NCBI RefSeq assembly: GCF_003469185.1
Contig: NZ_QSIL01000001.1
Location: forward strand, 372,001-436,000
Length of the DNA: 64,000 bases
Direction: 5' to 3'
Origin: Collinsella sp. AM34-10
Lineage (GTDB): Bacteria; Actinomycetota; Coriobacteriia; Coriobacteriales; Coriobacteriaceae
Below the pieces are notes generated by a model. It saw only the letters and a program-made list of their open reading frames with translations, ran no database searches and had not been told where the DNA came from. The position numbers were made by a program, and so were the translations under genes. Positions 24,548 through 33,383 of the stretch are shown one piece after another; the first letter of the stretch is position 1; every line of letters begins with the position of its first letter.

Positions 24548-27298
24548 ATGGGACAAGGTATGGCAGCAACGGATATCGAGCTCGGACTCTCGACCGCCGA
24601 GGTCGAGGAGCGCATCGCCGCCGGTAAGATCAACCGCAACATGGAACTCAAGACCAAGTCGGTCCGCGAGCTCATCATCGAGAACCTCTGCACGCTGTTT
24701 AACTTGATCAACGTGGTTTTGGCGATTTTGGTGTTGCTGACCGGTTCGTTTAAGAACCTGACGTTCCTGTTCGTGGTGTTCTTAAACACGGCAATTGGCG
24801 TCATCCAGTCCATGCGCTCCAAGCGGATGGTCGATAAGCTTACGCTGCTCACCTCTAAGAAGGCCATCGCGGTGCGCGACGGCGCCGAGGTAGAGCTCGA
24901 CCTGGACCAGATCGTGCTCGACGATATCATTCGCCTGGGGCGCGGCGACCAGATTCCCGCCGACGCCGTGGTGGTGTCGGGTGAGGCACTCGTGAACGAG
25001 AGCCTGCTGACGGGCGAGAGCGATCTCATCAAAAAGCAGCCCGGCTCCGAGCTCATGAGCGGCAGCTTTATCGACTCGGGCCTGCTGCGCGCCCGCGTGA
25101 TCCATGTTGGCGCCGACAACTACGTGGCCAAGATCAACAACGAGGCCAAGTACGTCAAAAAGGTCAATTCCGAGATCATGAATGCGCTCAACGCCATCGT
25201 GCGCTTTGCGAGCCTCATTATGATTCCGCTCGGCCTGGCGCTCTTTGCCTCGAGTGTGAGCGAGCTGTGGGATGCCGCCGGTACGCCGGGCGATAGCGCG
25301 CTTTCGTGGTGTTTTTCCGAGCTGCTTGCCGGTCGCGTGCCTTCGTCGGCGCTGCTGTCTACGGTGGGCGCTCTTTTGGGCATGATTCCGCAGGGCCTGG
25401 TGCTGCTGACTTCGTCGGTGCTTGCCATCGCCACGGTGCGTCTGGCGCGCCGCAAGGTACTCGCGCAGCAGCTCTACTGTATCGAGACGCTCGCGCGCGT
25501 CGACGTGCTGTGCCTGGACAAGACGGGCACCATTACCTCGGGCCGTATGGAGGTCGAGGGTACCTACCCGCTGCCTGTTGAGGGCGTTGGCTTTGGCGCG
25601 GACTCGGACGAGGCAGCTGTCCCCGTCGAGACCACGGTCCTGGATTTTGCGCTCGCCAACGTGGCGCGTGCCACCTCGGCAGACGCCAACGAGACCTGTC
25701 AGGCGCTGCTCAACTATTACGCTGACCGCCCGGTCGAGGTTTCCGAGCCGCTGTCTGTCATTCCGTTCTCGTCGTCCAAAAAGTGGAGCGGTGCGTCGTT
25801 TTCGCAGGGCTCCTATGTGATGGGCGCGGCGCAATTTGTGCTTTCGGAGCGCGCCTTTGCGCAGGTCGAGAACCGTGTGGCCGAGCTCGCCGATACCTGC
25901 CGCGTGCTTGTGGTGGCCCGTGTGGATGGCTTTACGCCCGACGGCGATATGTTGGGCGAGGCAGAGCCTGTGGGCTTTGTGACCATTCGCGATGAGATCC
26001 GCTCCTCGGCCGCCGAGACCATCGGCTACTTTAACGAGCAGGGCGTGACCCTCAACGTGATCAGCGGCGACGACCCACGCACGGTGTCGTCGATTGCGCG
26101 CGTGGTGGGCGTTCCGGGGGCCGATGCCTACGTCGACGCCACGACGCTCGATACGCCGTCCAAGATTGATGCGGCGGTTGACCGCTATCACGTCTTTGGT
26201 CGCGTGACCCCGCAACAGAAGCGCGAACTCGTGCAGGCGCTCAAGCGTCGCGACCATACCGTTGCCATGACGGGCGACGGCGTCAACGACGTGCTGGCGC
26301 TCAAGGAAGCCGACTGTTCCGTGGCCATGGCCGCCGGTTCCGATGCCGCGCGCAACGTGGCCGAAATCGTGCTGGTCGACAACGATTTTGCCTCGATGCC
26401 CGCCGTGGTGGCCGAGGGCCGTCGCTCCATCAACAACCTGCAGCGCTCTGCGGCGCTGTTTCTGACCAAGACGCTGTTCTCGATGGGCTTGGCGGCACTG
26501 TGTATCGCGTTTCCGCCGTATCCCTTCGAGCCGATCCAGATGACGCTCATCAATTTCTTCTGCATCGGCGCGCCGGGCTTTGTGCTGGGTTTGGAGCCCA
26601 ACAACGCCCGCGTGAAGGGGTCATTCTTGACCAACGTGCTCAAGCGTGCGCTGCCGGCGTCGCTGGCGGTTATTATGGCTGCGGCGCTCGATATCTTTGT
26701 GGCGCGCGTGTTTGGCTTTAACCAGCTCACGCTTTCGACCATGTGCCTGCTTACGTCGTGTGCGGCGAGCGTGAGCCTGATCTGGCGCATCTCACAGCCG
26801 CTCACTCCCTTGCGCGTGGTGCTCTTTGTATTTGTCGTCGTCGGCATCTTGGCGGGTGTTATCGGATTCCCGGAGCTGCTGTCCATCGCTAATCTTTCGA
26901 CGGGCGAGGCCGTTATCTTGCTGGCGATCGTCGTCTTTACCTGCACGGTGTTCTTTAAGCTCGCCACGATGATGGATTCGCTTAAGCCGCGCCGTCGCCA
27001 TGCTGCCACTGGCTTTGGCCGTGGCGTTCGCGTCCGTCTGGGTCGCGGTGGCGGCAAGGTGAGCTCGACGGGCTCGACGGCCCAGCGTTTTGCCAAGCGC
27101 GTCGCCGCCGATATGGCGCAGCGCCGTGAGGAGCGCACCGCTCGCGAGGCCGAGGTTCGCGCGCTCGAGGGTGTGGAAAAGGCCCAGCCCAAGAAAAAGA
27201 AAGGTGCGGGCACCAAACGTTCGCAGGTGACCAAGTCCGCCCAGGGCATTAAGGTCTCGATGCCGAGCAAAAAGAAAAAGCCTGCAAAGAAGGCCTAG
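24548..27298 (+). CDS. P-type cation-transporting ATPase
   Basis: The 916-aa membrane pump has the phosphorylation motif DKTGTITSG, the actuator motif LTGES, the hinge GDGVNDVLALK, and hydrophobic segments placed as in P2/P3-type ATPases (two early pairs and a C-terminal bundle). It resembles the CtpE-like group found in actinobacteria and streptococci, for which Ca2+ or Mg2+ transport has been proposed; the ion cannot be decided here. No N-terminal heavy-metal CxxC domain is present. The C-terminal tail of about 110 residues is rich in Lys and Arg and probably cytoplasmic. The start could be 24548 or the ATG at 24560. The open frame upstream runs through the tRNA and is rejected. Confidence 0.9.
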   Translation: MGQGMAATDIELGLSTAEVEERIAAGKINRNMELKTKSVRELIIENLCTLFNLINVVLAILVLLTGSFKNLTFLFVVFLNTAIGVIQSMRSKRMVDKLTLLTSKKAIAVRDGAEVELDLDQIVLDDIIRLGRGDQIPADAVVVSGEALVNESLLTGESDLIKKQPGSELMSGSFIDSGLLRARVIHVGADNYVAKINNEAKYVKKVNSEIMNALNAIVRFASLIMIPLGLALFASSVSELWDAAGTPGDSALSWCFSELLAGRVPSSALLSTVGALLGMIPQGLVLLTSSVLAIATVRLARRKVLAQQLYCIETLARVDVLCLDKTGTITSGRMEVEGTYPLPVEGVGFGADSDEAAVPVETTVLDFALANVARATSADANETCQALLNYYADRPVEVSEPLSVIPFSSSKKWSGASFSQGSYVMGAAQFVLSERAFAQVENRVAELADTCRVLVVARVDGFTPDGDMLGEAEPVGFVTIRDEIRSSAAETIGYFNEQGVTLNVISGDDPRTVSSIARVVGVPGADAYVDATTLDTPSKIDAAVDRYHVFGRVTPQQKRELVQALKRRDHTVAMTGDGVNDVLALKEADCSVAMAAGSDAARNVAEIVLVDNDFASMPAVVAEGRRSINNLQRSAALFLTKTLFSMGLAALCIAFPPYPFEPIQMTLINFFCIGAPGFVLGLEPNNARVKGSFLTNVLKRALPASLAVIMAAALDIFVARVFGFNQLTLSTMCLLTSCAASVSLIWRISQPLTPLRVVLFVFVVVGILAGVIGFPELLSIANLSTGEAVILLAIVVFTCTVFFKLATMMDSLKPRRRHAATGFGRGVRVRLGRGGGKVSSTGSTAQRFAKRVAADMAQRREERTAREAEVRALEGVEKAQPKKKKGAGTKRSQVTKSAQGIKVSMPSKKKKPAKKA

Positions 27299-27311
27299 CC
27301 CCAGTTGCCCC

Positions 27312-27394
27312 GGGGATGATTTTTCTGGGACGGGATTAAAAAATCATTAGGTACACAATGATTTTTTAATCCCCGTCCCAGAAAAATCATCCCC
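27312..27394. repeat. Palindromic repeat, copy 2 (inverted relative to copy 1)
   Basis: The arms match copy 1 at 18590-18665 over the 73-74 bp core (27317-27389 here), with one G missing from the left arm. The central 8 bp AGGTACAC (27349-27356) is the exact reverse complement of copy 1. GGGG and CCCC flanks extend the pairing. It lies 13 bp after the P-type ATPase stop codon and could also serve as its terminator. Confidence 0.9.
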
Positions 27395-27502
27395 CCAAAA
27401 AGACTACCCTGGCGATGTTGAATTGGTGCCTTGCCCCTGTGGGGGCGTGGCGATGCTATGCTCTAACTTCGACTGTATGAATTGCTCCGAAAAGAGGAAG
27501 CC

Positions 27503-28657
27503 GTGATCTGCCCGCATTGCCTTAAGACCATAGAGGACGGCGCCTCGTTCTGCCCCTATTGCAACGCATACGTTGGTCCGGGCGACGGTCCCGAGCATAC
27601 CGAGTTCGTATTCTGCGATGGTTGTGGCGCACGCCTGTCCCCGCATGATCGCACCTGTCCCAAGTGCGGGCGCCCCGCCCCGGGCATCCTTTCCAAAGAC
27701 GCGGCTGCATCCGATCTGGCAGCAGGCCGCACGGCCGGCTTTCCGCGCTTGACGCAGGAGCAGATCGATACCGAGGTGCCCCATGCGCCGGCCTCTGCCG
27801 CCGCGGTGCTCTCGGATGCCGCCGACCCCAACGAGACCTGCGTGCTGCCTGCCTTCGATAAGGACTTTGGCATCCCCAAGGTCGATATCCCCACACCGGT
27901 GTCCCTGCGCGATGATGTCCAGCCCAAAAAGCAAAAGGCCAAGCGCAAGGTCCATCCCGACGAGGATGCCTATCACAAGCACAAGCGCCATATCCCCAAA
28001 CCGCTTATCGTCATCGCGGTGCTCGCCGCCGTGTGCGGTGGTGCGTATTGGTTTGTGACTGCCGATCCTATGGGCGTCATGCCCGGCTTCTACGACCAGT
28101 TTGGCCGGGCCGCCAAGACCACCTTCCCGTCGCGCCAAAAGGGCGAGGCCACCGAGAAAGAGTCCAAGCAAGAGGATGCGTCCGAGGTCGTTCAGGAGGA
28201 GACCATCTTAACCGACGACCAGCTCTACGCCAGGCTCGATGGCCTGTACCAGACCATCGTGTCGTACAGCGACGATGATCAGATCGGCGAGGTCATCGAT
28301 TCGTTTAATAACGGCTATCTGCGTACGCCGCTCTCCACCCGCCAGGAGTTGTCGCAGAGCGCTTATGCCCTGCGCGATCAGATTAAAAAGACCCAGGATG
28401 AGCTCAATAACCTCAAGGTTCAGGACGACACCGTCTATGCGGAGGACATCGATCATCTAAAGCAGCTTGCCCAGTGGATGTACGAGCGTGTCGACGTGAT
28501 CTGCCAGAGCTGGGATATCTCGCTGTCCATTCCCGACGGCGAGTCGCTGAGCGCCCGTCAGAGCGAGATCCTGGCGCCCATCGCACAAGGCGGCAACAGC
28601 GCGCTTAACCAGTACGACGCCAACGTGAGCGCATGGAGACCGCAGCAACGTTCGTAA
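27503..28657 (+). CDS. Zinc-ribbon membrane protein
   Basis: The 384-aa protein starts with two Cys4 zinc ribbons (C3, C6, C17, C20 and C38, C41, C52, C55), followed by a low-complexity, basic linker. One membrane helix lies at about 166-185 (KPLIVIAVLAAVCGGAYW), and an extracytoplasmic C-terminal part looks helical or coiled-coil (TRQELSQSAYALRDQIKKTQ). This zinc_ribbon-TM-extracytoplasmic layout is common in Gram-positive proteins of unknown function; no enzyme motif is seen. I chose GTG at 27503 because GAGGA lies just upstream; the TTG at 27482 has no SD. About 110 bp separates it from the palindrome. Confidence 0.75.
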   Translation: MICPHCLKTIEDGASFCPYCNAYVGPGDGPEHTEFVFCDGCGARLSPHDRTCPKCGRPAPGILSKDAAASDLAAGRTAGFPRLTQEQIDTEVPHAPASAAAVLSDAADPNETCVLPAFDKDFGIPKVDIPTPVSLRDDVQPKKQKAKRKVHPDEDAYHKHKRHIPKPLIVIAVLAAVCGGAYWFVTADPMGVMPGFYDQFGRAAKTTFPSRQKGEATEKESKQEDASEVVQEETILTDDQLYARLDGLYQTIVSYSDDDQIGEVIDSFNNGYLRTPLSTRQELSQSAYALRDQIKKTQDELNNLKVQDDTVYAEDIDHLKQLAQWMYERVDVICQSWDISLSIPDGESLSARQSEILAPIAQGGNSALNQYDANVSAWRPQQRS

Positions 28658-28762
28658 TTTGTTGCCCTCCGGCGGCATAACCTGCGTGCGCAATTGATGG
28701 AAGCCCGTGCTTATTGCTACAATTTGACCAAATATGCTTTAAACGCACGAGGAAGGAACCAC

Positions 28763-29305
28763 ATGTTTGGTTTTAAGAAAGAGCTCTACACGCCCGAGTA
28801 TCAGCTTGCCGGCGATGAGTGCGCGGTGATCGAGACGTCGAAGGGCACCATCAAGGTCAAGTTTGACGGCGAGGGCGCCCCCATCCACGTGGCGAACTTC
28901 TGCGAGCTTTCCACGATGGGTTTTTACGACGGCCTTAAGTTCCATCGCTATGTGCCCGGTTTTGTGATCCAGGCCGGCGACCCCAATACCCGCGATATGT
29001 CCGGCGCCGATGTCGCCGCCGGCCTTGAGGGCCCCGACGGCATGCCCGGTACCGGTGGCCCCGGCTACTGCATCAAGGGCGAGTTCGCTACCAACCCGCG
29101 TAACAGCCACGTCGACGGCGCGCTTGCCATGGCACGTTCCATGGATCCCGATTCCGCAGGTTCGCAGTTCTACTTCTGCCTGGGTGCCCAGCACAACCTC
29201 GACTCCGGCTATACCGTCTTTGGCACCACGGTCGAGGGCCTCGACGTCATCTCGCAGCTGCGTGCCGGTGACGAGATCGTCCATGTCGAGATCGTTCACG
29301 AGTAA
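28763..29305 (+). CDS. Peptidyl-prolyl cis-trans isomerase, cyclophilin type
   Basis: The 180-aa protein folds other proteins by isomerising Xaa-Pro bonds. Cyclophilin motifs are FHRYVPGFVIQAGDP (catalytic Arg and Phe), GTGGPGYCIKGEF, ALAMARSMDPDSAGSQFYF and YTVFG. There is no signal peptide, so it should be cytoplasmic. The ATG at 28763 follows AGGAAGGAACC; the longer frame to 28694 lacks an SD. The TPR protein gene follows after 11 bp, suggesting one transcript. Confidence 0.93.
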   Translation: MFGFKKELYTPEYQLAGDECAVIETSKGTIKVKFDGEGAPIHVANFCELSTMGFYDGLKFHRYVPGFVIQAGDPNTRDMSGADVAAGLEGPDGMPGTGGPGYCIKGEFATNPRNSHVDGALAMARSMDPDSAGSQFYFCLGAQHNLDSGYTVFGTTVEGLDVISQLRAGDEIVHVEIVHE

Positions 29306-29316
29306 AGGGGACTTCC

Positions 29317-30612
29317 TTGAATAGCCAGCTGATCCAACAGGGCCGCGCCGCTTATCGCGCGGGTGATTATTCCGCTGCCGCCCAGATGCTCGGTGCGGCA
29401 AAGACCCCCGGTGAGATTATGGGCGAGGCCGACCATCTGCGCGGCAACGCCTTGATGCACTTGGGCATGTATGCCGAGGCCGCCGAGGCCTACGCCGCCG
29501 CCCTTAACGACGGTACCTATGGCAAGCGCGGCGCGCTGCTCACCAACCGCGGCAAGGCGCTTGCTGCCGTGGGTGACTATGTGACTGCAGCCCAGGCGTT
29601 CTCTGCCGCAACGCAGGATGCATCCTATGCCACGCCGTTTAAGGCCTACCTGGGTCTGGGCAACGCGCTGTTCCAGTCGGGCGACTATGCCAATGCCGGT
29701 ACTGCCTTCCGTCAGGCTGCCATCGACGGCGCCAACCCGGCTCCTGTCGCCGCACTCGGCGAGCTCGGTCGTTGCTTCATTAAGCTCGGCCGTCCGGCAG
29801 ACGCCGTAGAGACCTACCGCACGGCCATCGACTTTGCCGGTCCGCGCGACGACACGCGTGCGCTTAACGCCGGTATGGGCGAGGCGCTTTCCGCCGCCGG
29901 TCGTCCCTCTGACGCGCTCGATGCCTTTAACGCCGCCACTGCCGACGGCATCTACCAGCTTACGCCCGAGCAGTCCGACGAGCTTGCCCGCGTGCACGAT
30001 TCCCTCGCTGCGCTTTCGGCCCAGACGGCCATGGCCACGGCGCCGGCTCCCGCGATGGATGCTCCCGCCGTCGACCCGCTCGACCCCACGGGTGCTACCG
30101 GTCAGTTTATGCCCGACCCCTCGGACACCGGCTTCTTCACCCTGTCCGAGTCCGAGATGGTTCAGCAGGACCGCAAGGAGGCCAAGGTCCGTCGTCGCCA
30201 TCGCCACACGGGCCTCAAGGTCTTCTTGGTTCTGCTTCTGCTGATTGTCCTTGTCGCAGGCGGTCTTGGCTTTGCCTACACGCGCGGCCTGGGCTTCCCC
30301 TCGCAGGAGTCTGTTGTCACCGACCTGTTCCAGGCCGCCGGTGACGGCGATACCGCCAAGGCCGAGTCCTGTCTTGCTTCCAGCCTGTCCGAGGACGCCA
30401 AGGCGATGATCATCTCTTCGATCCCGCAGGGCGCCACCGTCTCCATCGAGGGCATGGATCAGTCTATGACCGAGACCACCGCCAAGGTCAAGGCGTCGCT
30501 GTCCAAGGGCGGCGAGCAGGAGTACACCGTCAAGTTCGTGCGCTCCGACAACCATATCGGTTGGGCCGTCTCCTCGCTTGATATCGATCTTTCGGCCGCT
30601 GACAACCAGTAG
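29317..30612 (+). CDS. TPR-repeat protein with single membrane helix and extracytoplasmic domain
   Basis: The 431-aa protein begins with about five TPR-like helix pairs (residues 5-230; for example AYRAGDYSAAAQML, AAVGDYVTAAQAFSAA, LFQSGDYANAGTAFRQAA). A Pro/Asp-rich linker, a basic stretch (RRRHRHTG) and a membrane helix at about 299-322 follow. The last ~105 residues lie outside and resemble small DUF4878/NTF2-like domains (VVTDLFQAAGDGDTAKAESC). The start is TTG with AAAGGGG 6 nt upstream. A scaffold role at the membrane is inferred; no partner is known. It resembles the zinc-ribbon protein at 27503 in topology: cytoplasmic adaptor, one helix, outer domain. Confidence 0.75.
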   Translation: MNSQLIQQGRAAYRAGDYSAAAQMLGAAKTPGEIMGEADHLRGNALMHLGMYAEAAEAYAAALNDGTYGKRGALLTNRGKALAAVGDYVTAAQAFSAATQDASYATPFKAYLGLGNALFQSGDYANAGTAFRQAAIDGANPAPVAALGELGRCFIKLGRPADAVETYRTAIDFAGPRDDTRALNAGMGEALSAAGRPSDALDAFNAATADGIYQLTPEQSDELARVHDSLAALSAQTAMATAPAPAMDAPAVDPLDPTGATGQFMPDPSDTGFFTLSESEMVQQDRKEAKVRRRHRHTGLKVFLVLLLLIVLVAGGLGFAYTRGLGFPSQESVVTDLFQAAGDGDTAKAESCLASSLSEDAKAMIISSIPQGATVSIEGMDQSMTETTAKVKASLSKGGEQEYTVKFVRSDNHIGWAVSSLDIDLSAADNQ

Positions 30613-30634
30613 TGACCTTATGAGATTTGGCGCT

Positions 30635-30667
30635 GCCCGGTGCTTCACCGCAAGTGAGGCGCCGGGC
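30635..30667. terminator. Stem-loop between the TPR gene and mreB
   Basis: GCCCGG pairs with CCGGGC and TTCAC with GTGAG across a 3x3 internal loop. There is no T-tract (TTGCG follows), so termination is uncertain. Confidence 0.4.
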
Positions 30668-30727
30668 TTGCGCTAGTATGATGGGCTAGTAGTTTTCCAG
30701 CAATCATCCAACACATCAGGAGTTGCG

Positions 30728-31771
30728 TTGTTTTCTTTGATGGATATGTTCTTCGGTAGCTATGCGGGCGATCTTGCCATCGACCTCGGCACCGCCAACA
30801 CGCTTGTCTCCGTGCGCGGCAAGGGCATCGTCATTCGCGAGCCCTCCGTTGTCGCCATCGACAAGAACGATGAGCGCATCCTGGCTGTCGGTATCGAGGC
30901 AAAGCGCATGCTCGGCCGTACGCCCGGTAACATTGTGGCTGTGCGTCCCCTTAAGGACGGCGTTATCGCCGACTTCGACGTTACCGAGGCCATGCTTCGC
31001 TATTTTATCGACAAGGCGTCCGAGAAGCGCTATCCGTGGACCCCGCGTCCGCGCGTTGTCGTCTGCGTCCCCTCCGGTGTCACGTCGGTCGAGAAGCGCG
31101 CCGTTTTTGAGGCTACGATCCAAGCCGGTGCCCGCCAGGCATACCTGATCGAGGAGCCCATGGCCGCTGCCATCGGCGCCGACTTGCCTGTCGAGGAGCC
31201 GACCGGCTCCATGGTCATCGATATCGGCGGCGGTACCACCGAGGTCGCCGTTATCGCCATGGGCGGTATCGTCGTGTCGCAGTCCATTCGCATTGCCGGT
31301 GACGAGTTTGATCAGGCCATCCTTACCCACGTTCGCGATGCCTATAACCTGGCTATCGGCGAGCGCACGGCCGAGGACATCAAGATCAAGGTCGGTTCTG
31401 CCGTGCCGCTCAAGGACGAGCTCGACGTCGAGGTCAACGGCCGCGACGTGATCACGGGCCTGCCCAAGACCGTGCGCATCGAGAGCGAGGAGATTCGTCG
31501 CGCGCTCAATAAGCCGCTCGACGAGATGGCCAAGGCCGTCAAGGACGCCCTCGACGCCACGCCGCCCGATCTTGCCTCGGATCTTATGTACTACGGCATC
31601 CTGTTGACCGGCGGCGGTGCGCTGCTGCGCGGCCTCGACGTGCGTCTGCGCGACGAGACCGGCGTTTCGGTCAACGTCAGCCCTACGGCGCTCGACAACG
31701 TCGTCAACGGCTGCGCCCGCGTGCTCGAGGCCAACGCGTTTGACGGTGGCTTCGTCCAGACCAATGCTTAA
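30728..31771 (+). CDS. mreB: Rod shape-determining protein MreB
   Basis: The 347-aa actin homologue forms membrane-associated filaments that guide lateral wall synthesis. Nucleotide-binding motifs are IDLGTANTLV near the N-terminus, DIGGGTTEVAVIAMGG in the middle, and LTGGGALLRGLD near the C-terminus; EEPMAAAIGA is also typical. The start is TTG at 30728 with AGGAG 5 nt upstream; ATG at 30740 is possible. The first residues are hydrophobic and amphipathic (MFSLMDMFFG), as expected for membrane contact. It leads the mreBCD-mrdA-rodA operon. Confidence 0.96.
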   Translation: MFSLMDMFFGSYAGDLAIDLGTANTLVSVRGKGIVIREPSVVAIDKNDERILAVGIEAKRMLGRTPGNIVAVRPLKDGVIADFDVTEAMLRYFIDKASEKRYPWTPRPRVVVCVPSGVTSVEKRAVFEATIQAGARQAYLIEEPMAAAIGADLPVEEPTGSMVIDIGGGTTEVAVIAMGGIVVSQSIRIAGDEFDQAILTHVRDAYNLAIGERTAEDIKIKVGSAVPLKDELDVEVNGRDVITGLPKTVRIESEEIRRALNKPLDEMAKAVKDALDATPPDLASDLMYYGILLTGGGALLRGLDVRLRDETGVSVNVSPTALDNVVNGCARVLEANAFDGGFVQTNA

Positions 31772-31792
31772 TTTCCAAAAGGTGGATTCCAT

Positions 31793-32791
31793 TTGGCACG
31801 ATCTTCGGGTTTCTCTTCAAATCTGAATACCAAGCGACAATCAACGGGTATGCGCCCGTTGATTGTTTTCAGCGTAATTTCGGTGCTGCTGCTTACGTTT
31901 TACATTCGCGAGGGTGAGGCGGGACCGATTCATGCCGTGCGTTCTGGCGTGACGACGATTACCTCGCCGGTGCGTTTTGTGGGCTCGGCTGTGGCCGCGC
32001 CCTTTAACGCAATCGGAAACGTGTTCTCAAACCTTACGGCTTCGCAAGACACCCTCGACGAGCTTAAGAAGCAAAACGAGGTCCTGACGTCAAAGGTTGC
32101 CGAGCTCTCCGAGGCTCAAAAGACCGCCGAGCGACTCGAGAGCCTGGTCGGTCTTCAGTCGACCTACAACCTCAAGTCCACCGCGGCTCGCATTGTCGGC
32201 GCGTCGGGCGATGCCTGGACCTCGACCGTTACCATCGACAAAGGCTCTGCCGACGGTCTTACCATCAACATGCCCGTGACGAGTTCTGCCGGTGTCATCG
32301 GTCAGATTATCGAGGTTTCGGCCAAGACCTCCACCGTCCGCCTGATTAGTGATGAGAACTCGGGTGTGTCCGCCATGGTGCAGGATACGCGTGCTCAGGG
32401 CATGCTGCAGGGGCAGCCCGACGGTACCCTGCGCCTGGAGCACGTGAGTGTCGACTCCGACGTGAAGGTGGGCGATATCATCGTGACCTCGGGCATCGGC
32501 GGCGTATTCCCCAAGGGCCTGCCGCTCGGTACGGTCTCGTCGGTGGAGAAGTCTGCCAACGATGTGTACTACACCATCGTCGTGCGCGCTCAGACAACGG
32601 CCGAAAACAACGAGGAAGTGCTGGTCATTACGTCGCTGACCGATGAGCAGTCGGCTTCGGACGAGGATGTGAGCAGCGCCAACAGTACGCCGCAGGGCAC
32701 CTCGCGCGATGCGGCCACCAAGTCCAAAGACGAAAGCTCGGATGAAAACTCCGATGCGTCCGACACGATCGATTCGGGCTCGAGCGAATAG
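31793..32791 (+). CDS. mreC: Rod shape-determining protein MreC
   Basis: The 332-aa bitopic protein links MreB with PBP2. An N-terminal membrane helix at about 20-40 (RPLIVFSVISVLLLTFYI) is followed by a coiled-coil (about 75-115; DTLDELKKQNEVLTSKVAEL) and the beta-barrel MreC domain to about residue 280. The last ~50 residues are an acidic Ser-rich tail outside the cell. The start is TTG with AGGTGG upstream, 21 bp after mreB. Confidence 0.94.
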   Translation: MARSSGFSSNLNTKRQSTGMRPLIVFSVISVLLLTFYIREGEAGPIHAVRSGVTTITSPVRFVGSAVAAPFNAIGNVFSNLTASQDTLDELKKQNEVLTSKVAELSEAQKTAERLESLVGLQSTYNLKSTAARIVGASGDAWTSTVTIDKGSADGLTINMPVTSSAGVIGQIIEVSAKTSTVRLISDENSGVSAMVQDTRAQGMLQGQPDGTLRLEHVSVDSDVKVGDIIVTSGIGGVFPKGLPLGTVSSVEKSANDVYYTIVVRAQTTAENNEEVLVITSLTDEQSASDEDVSSANSTPQGTSRDAATKSKDESSDENSDASDTIDSGSSE

Positions 32792-32803
32792 GGAGGCATG
32801 TCC

Positions 32804-33370
32804 ATGGATCTACACGAACAGGGGACTGGCTCCCGCACTTTTGCGATTGCCGCCATTGTCTGCGTCCTGCTGCAGGCGGGCTTGGCGCCGCAGATCTCCA
32901 TCGCGGGCGGTCGCGTCAACTTTATGATTATCCTGGTGTGCCTGAGTGTGTTTTCGGGCGATCCCACGCGGGCCGTCATCTGCGGTTTTTGCAGCGGTCT
33001 GTTCTACGACCTGTCGGCAGCCGTGCCGGTGGGCGTGATGTCGCTGTTGCTGACAGTGGGCAGCTTTGCCCTGACACACAGTGCCGCCGGTCAGATAGGC
33101 GGCACCCCAAGCGCTCGCGGCATCACGGTGGGCGCCTTTGCGCTTGCCATTAACGTGATCTACAGCATTATCTTGCTGTTTATGGGTCTGGAATCGAGTT
33201 TTGTCGTGGCGATCTTTGGACACGCCCTGCCGTCCTCGATTCTGACCGGCCTGGTCGCCGTTCCGTTTTTGATGTCCGGCGTCGCGCCGCAGTCTGGCTA
33301 TGGGTTCTCCGCGCGCGGTGGGCGTCAGACGGGCATGCGCTTTAAGCCCAAGACCCGTAAGCTCAAATAG
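32804..33370 (+). CDS. mreD: Rod shape-determining protein MreD
   Basis: The 188-aa hydrophobic protein has five or six membrane helices in the MreD pattern (FAIAAIVCVLLQAGLAPQIS, then FMIILVCLSVFSGDP, with a GFCSGLFYDL motif). It works with MreC in the elongasome. Two ATG codons are present; 32804 is preferred because GGAGG lies 7 nt before it, while 32798 would be too close to the SD. Confidence 0.9.
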   Translation: MDLHEQGTGSRTFAIAAIVCVLLQAGLAPQISIAGGRVNFMIILVCLSVFSGDPTRAVICGFCSGLFYDLSAAVPVGVMSLLLTVGSFALTHSAAGQIGGTPSARGITVGAFALAINVIYSIILLFMGLESSFVVAIFGHALPSSILTGLVAVPFLMSGVAPQSGYGFSARGGRQTGMRFKPKTRKLK

Positions 33371-33383
33371 GGGAGGCCTGTAG

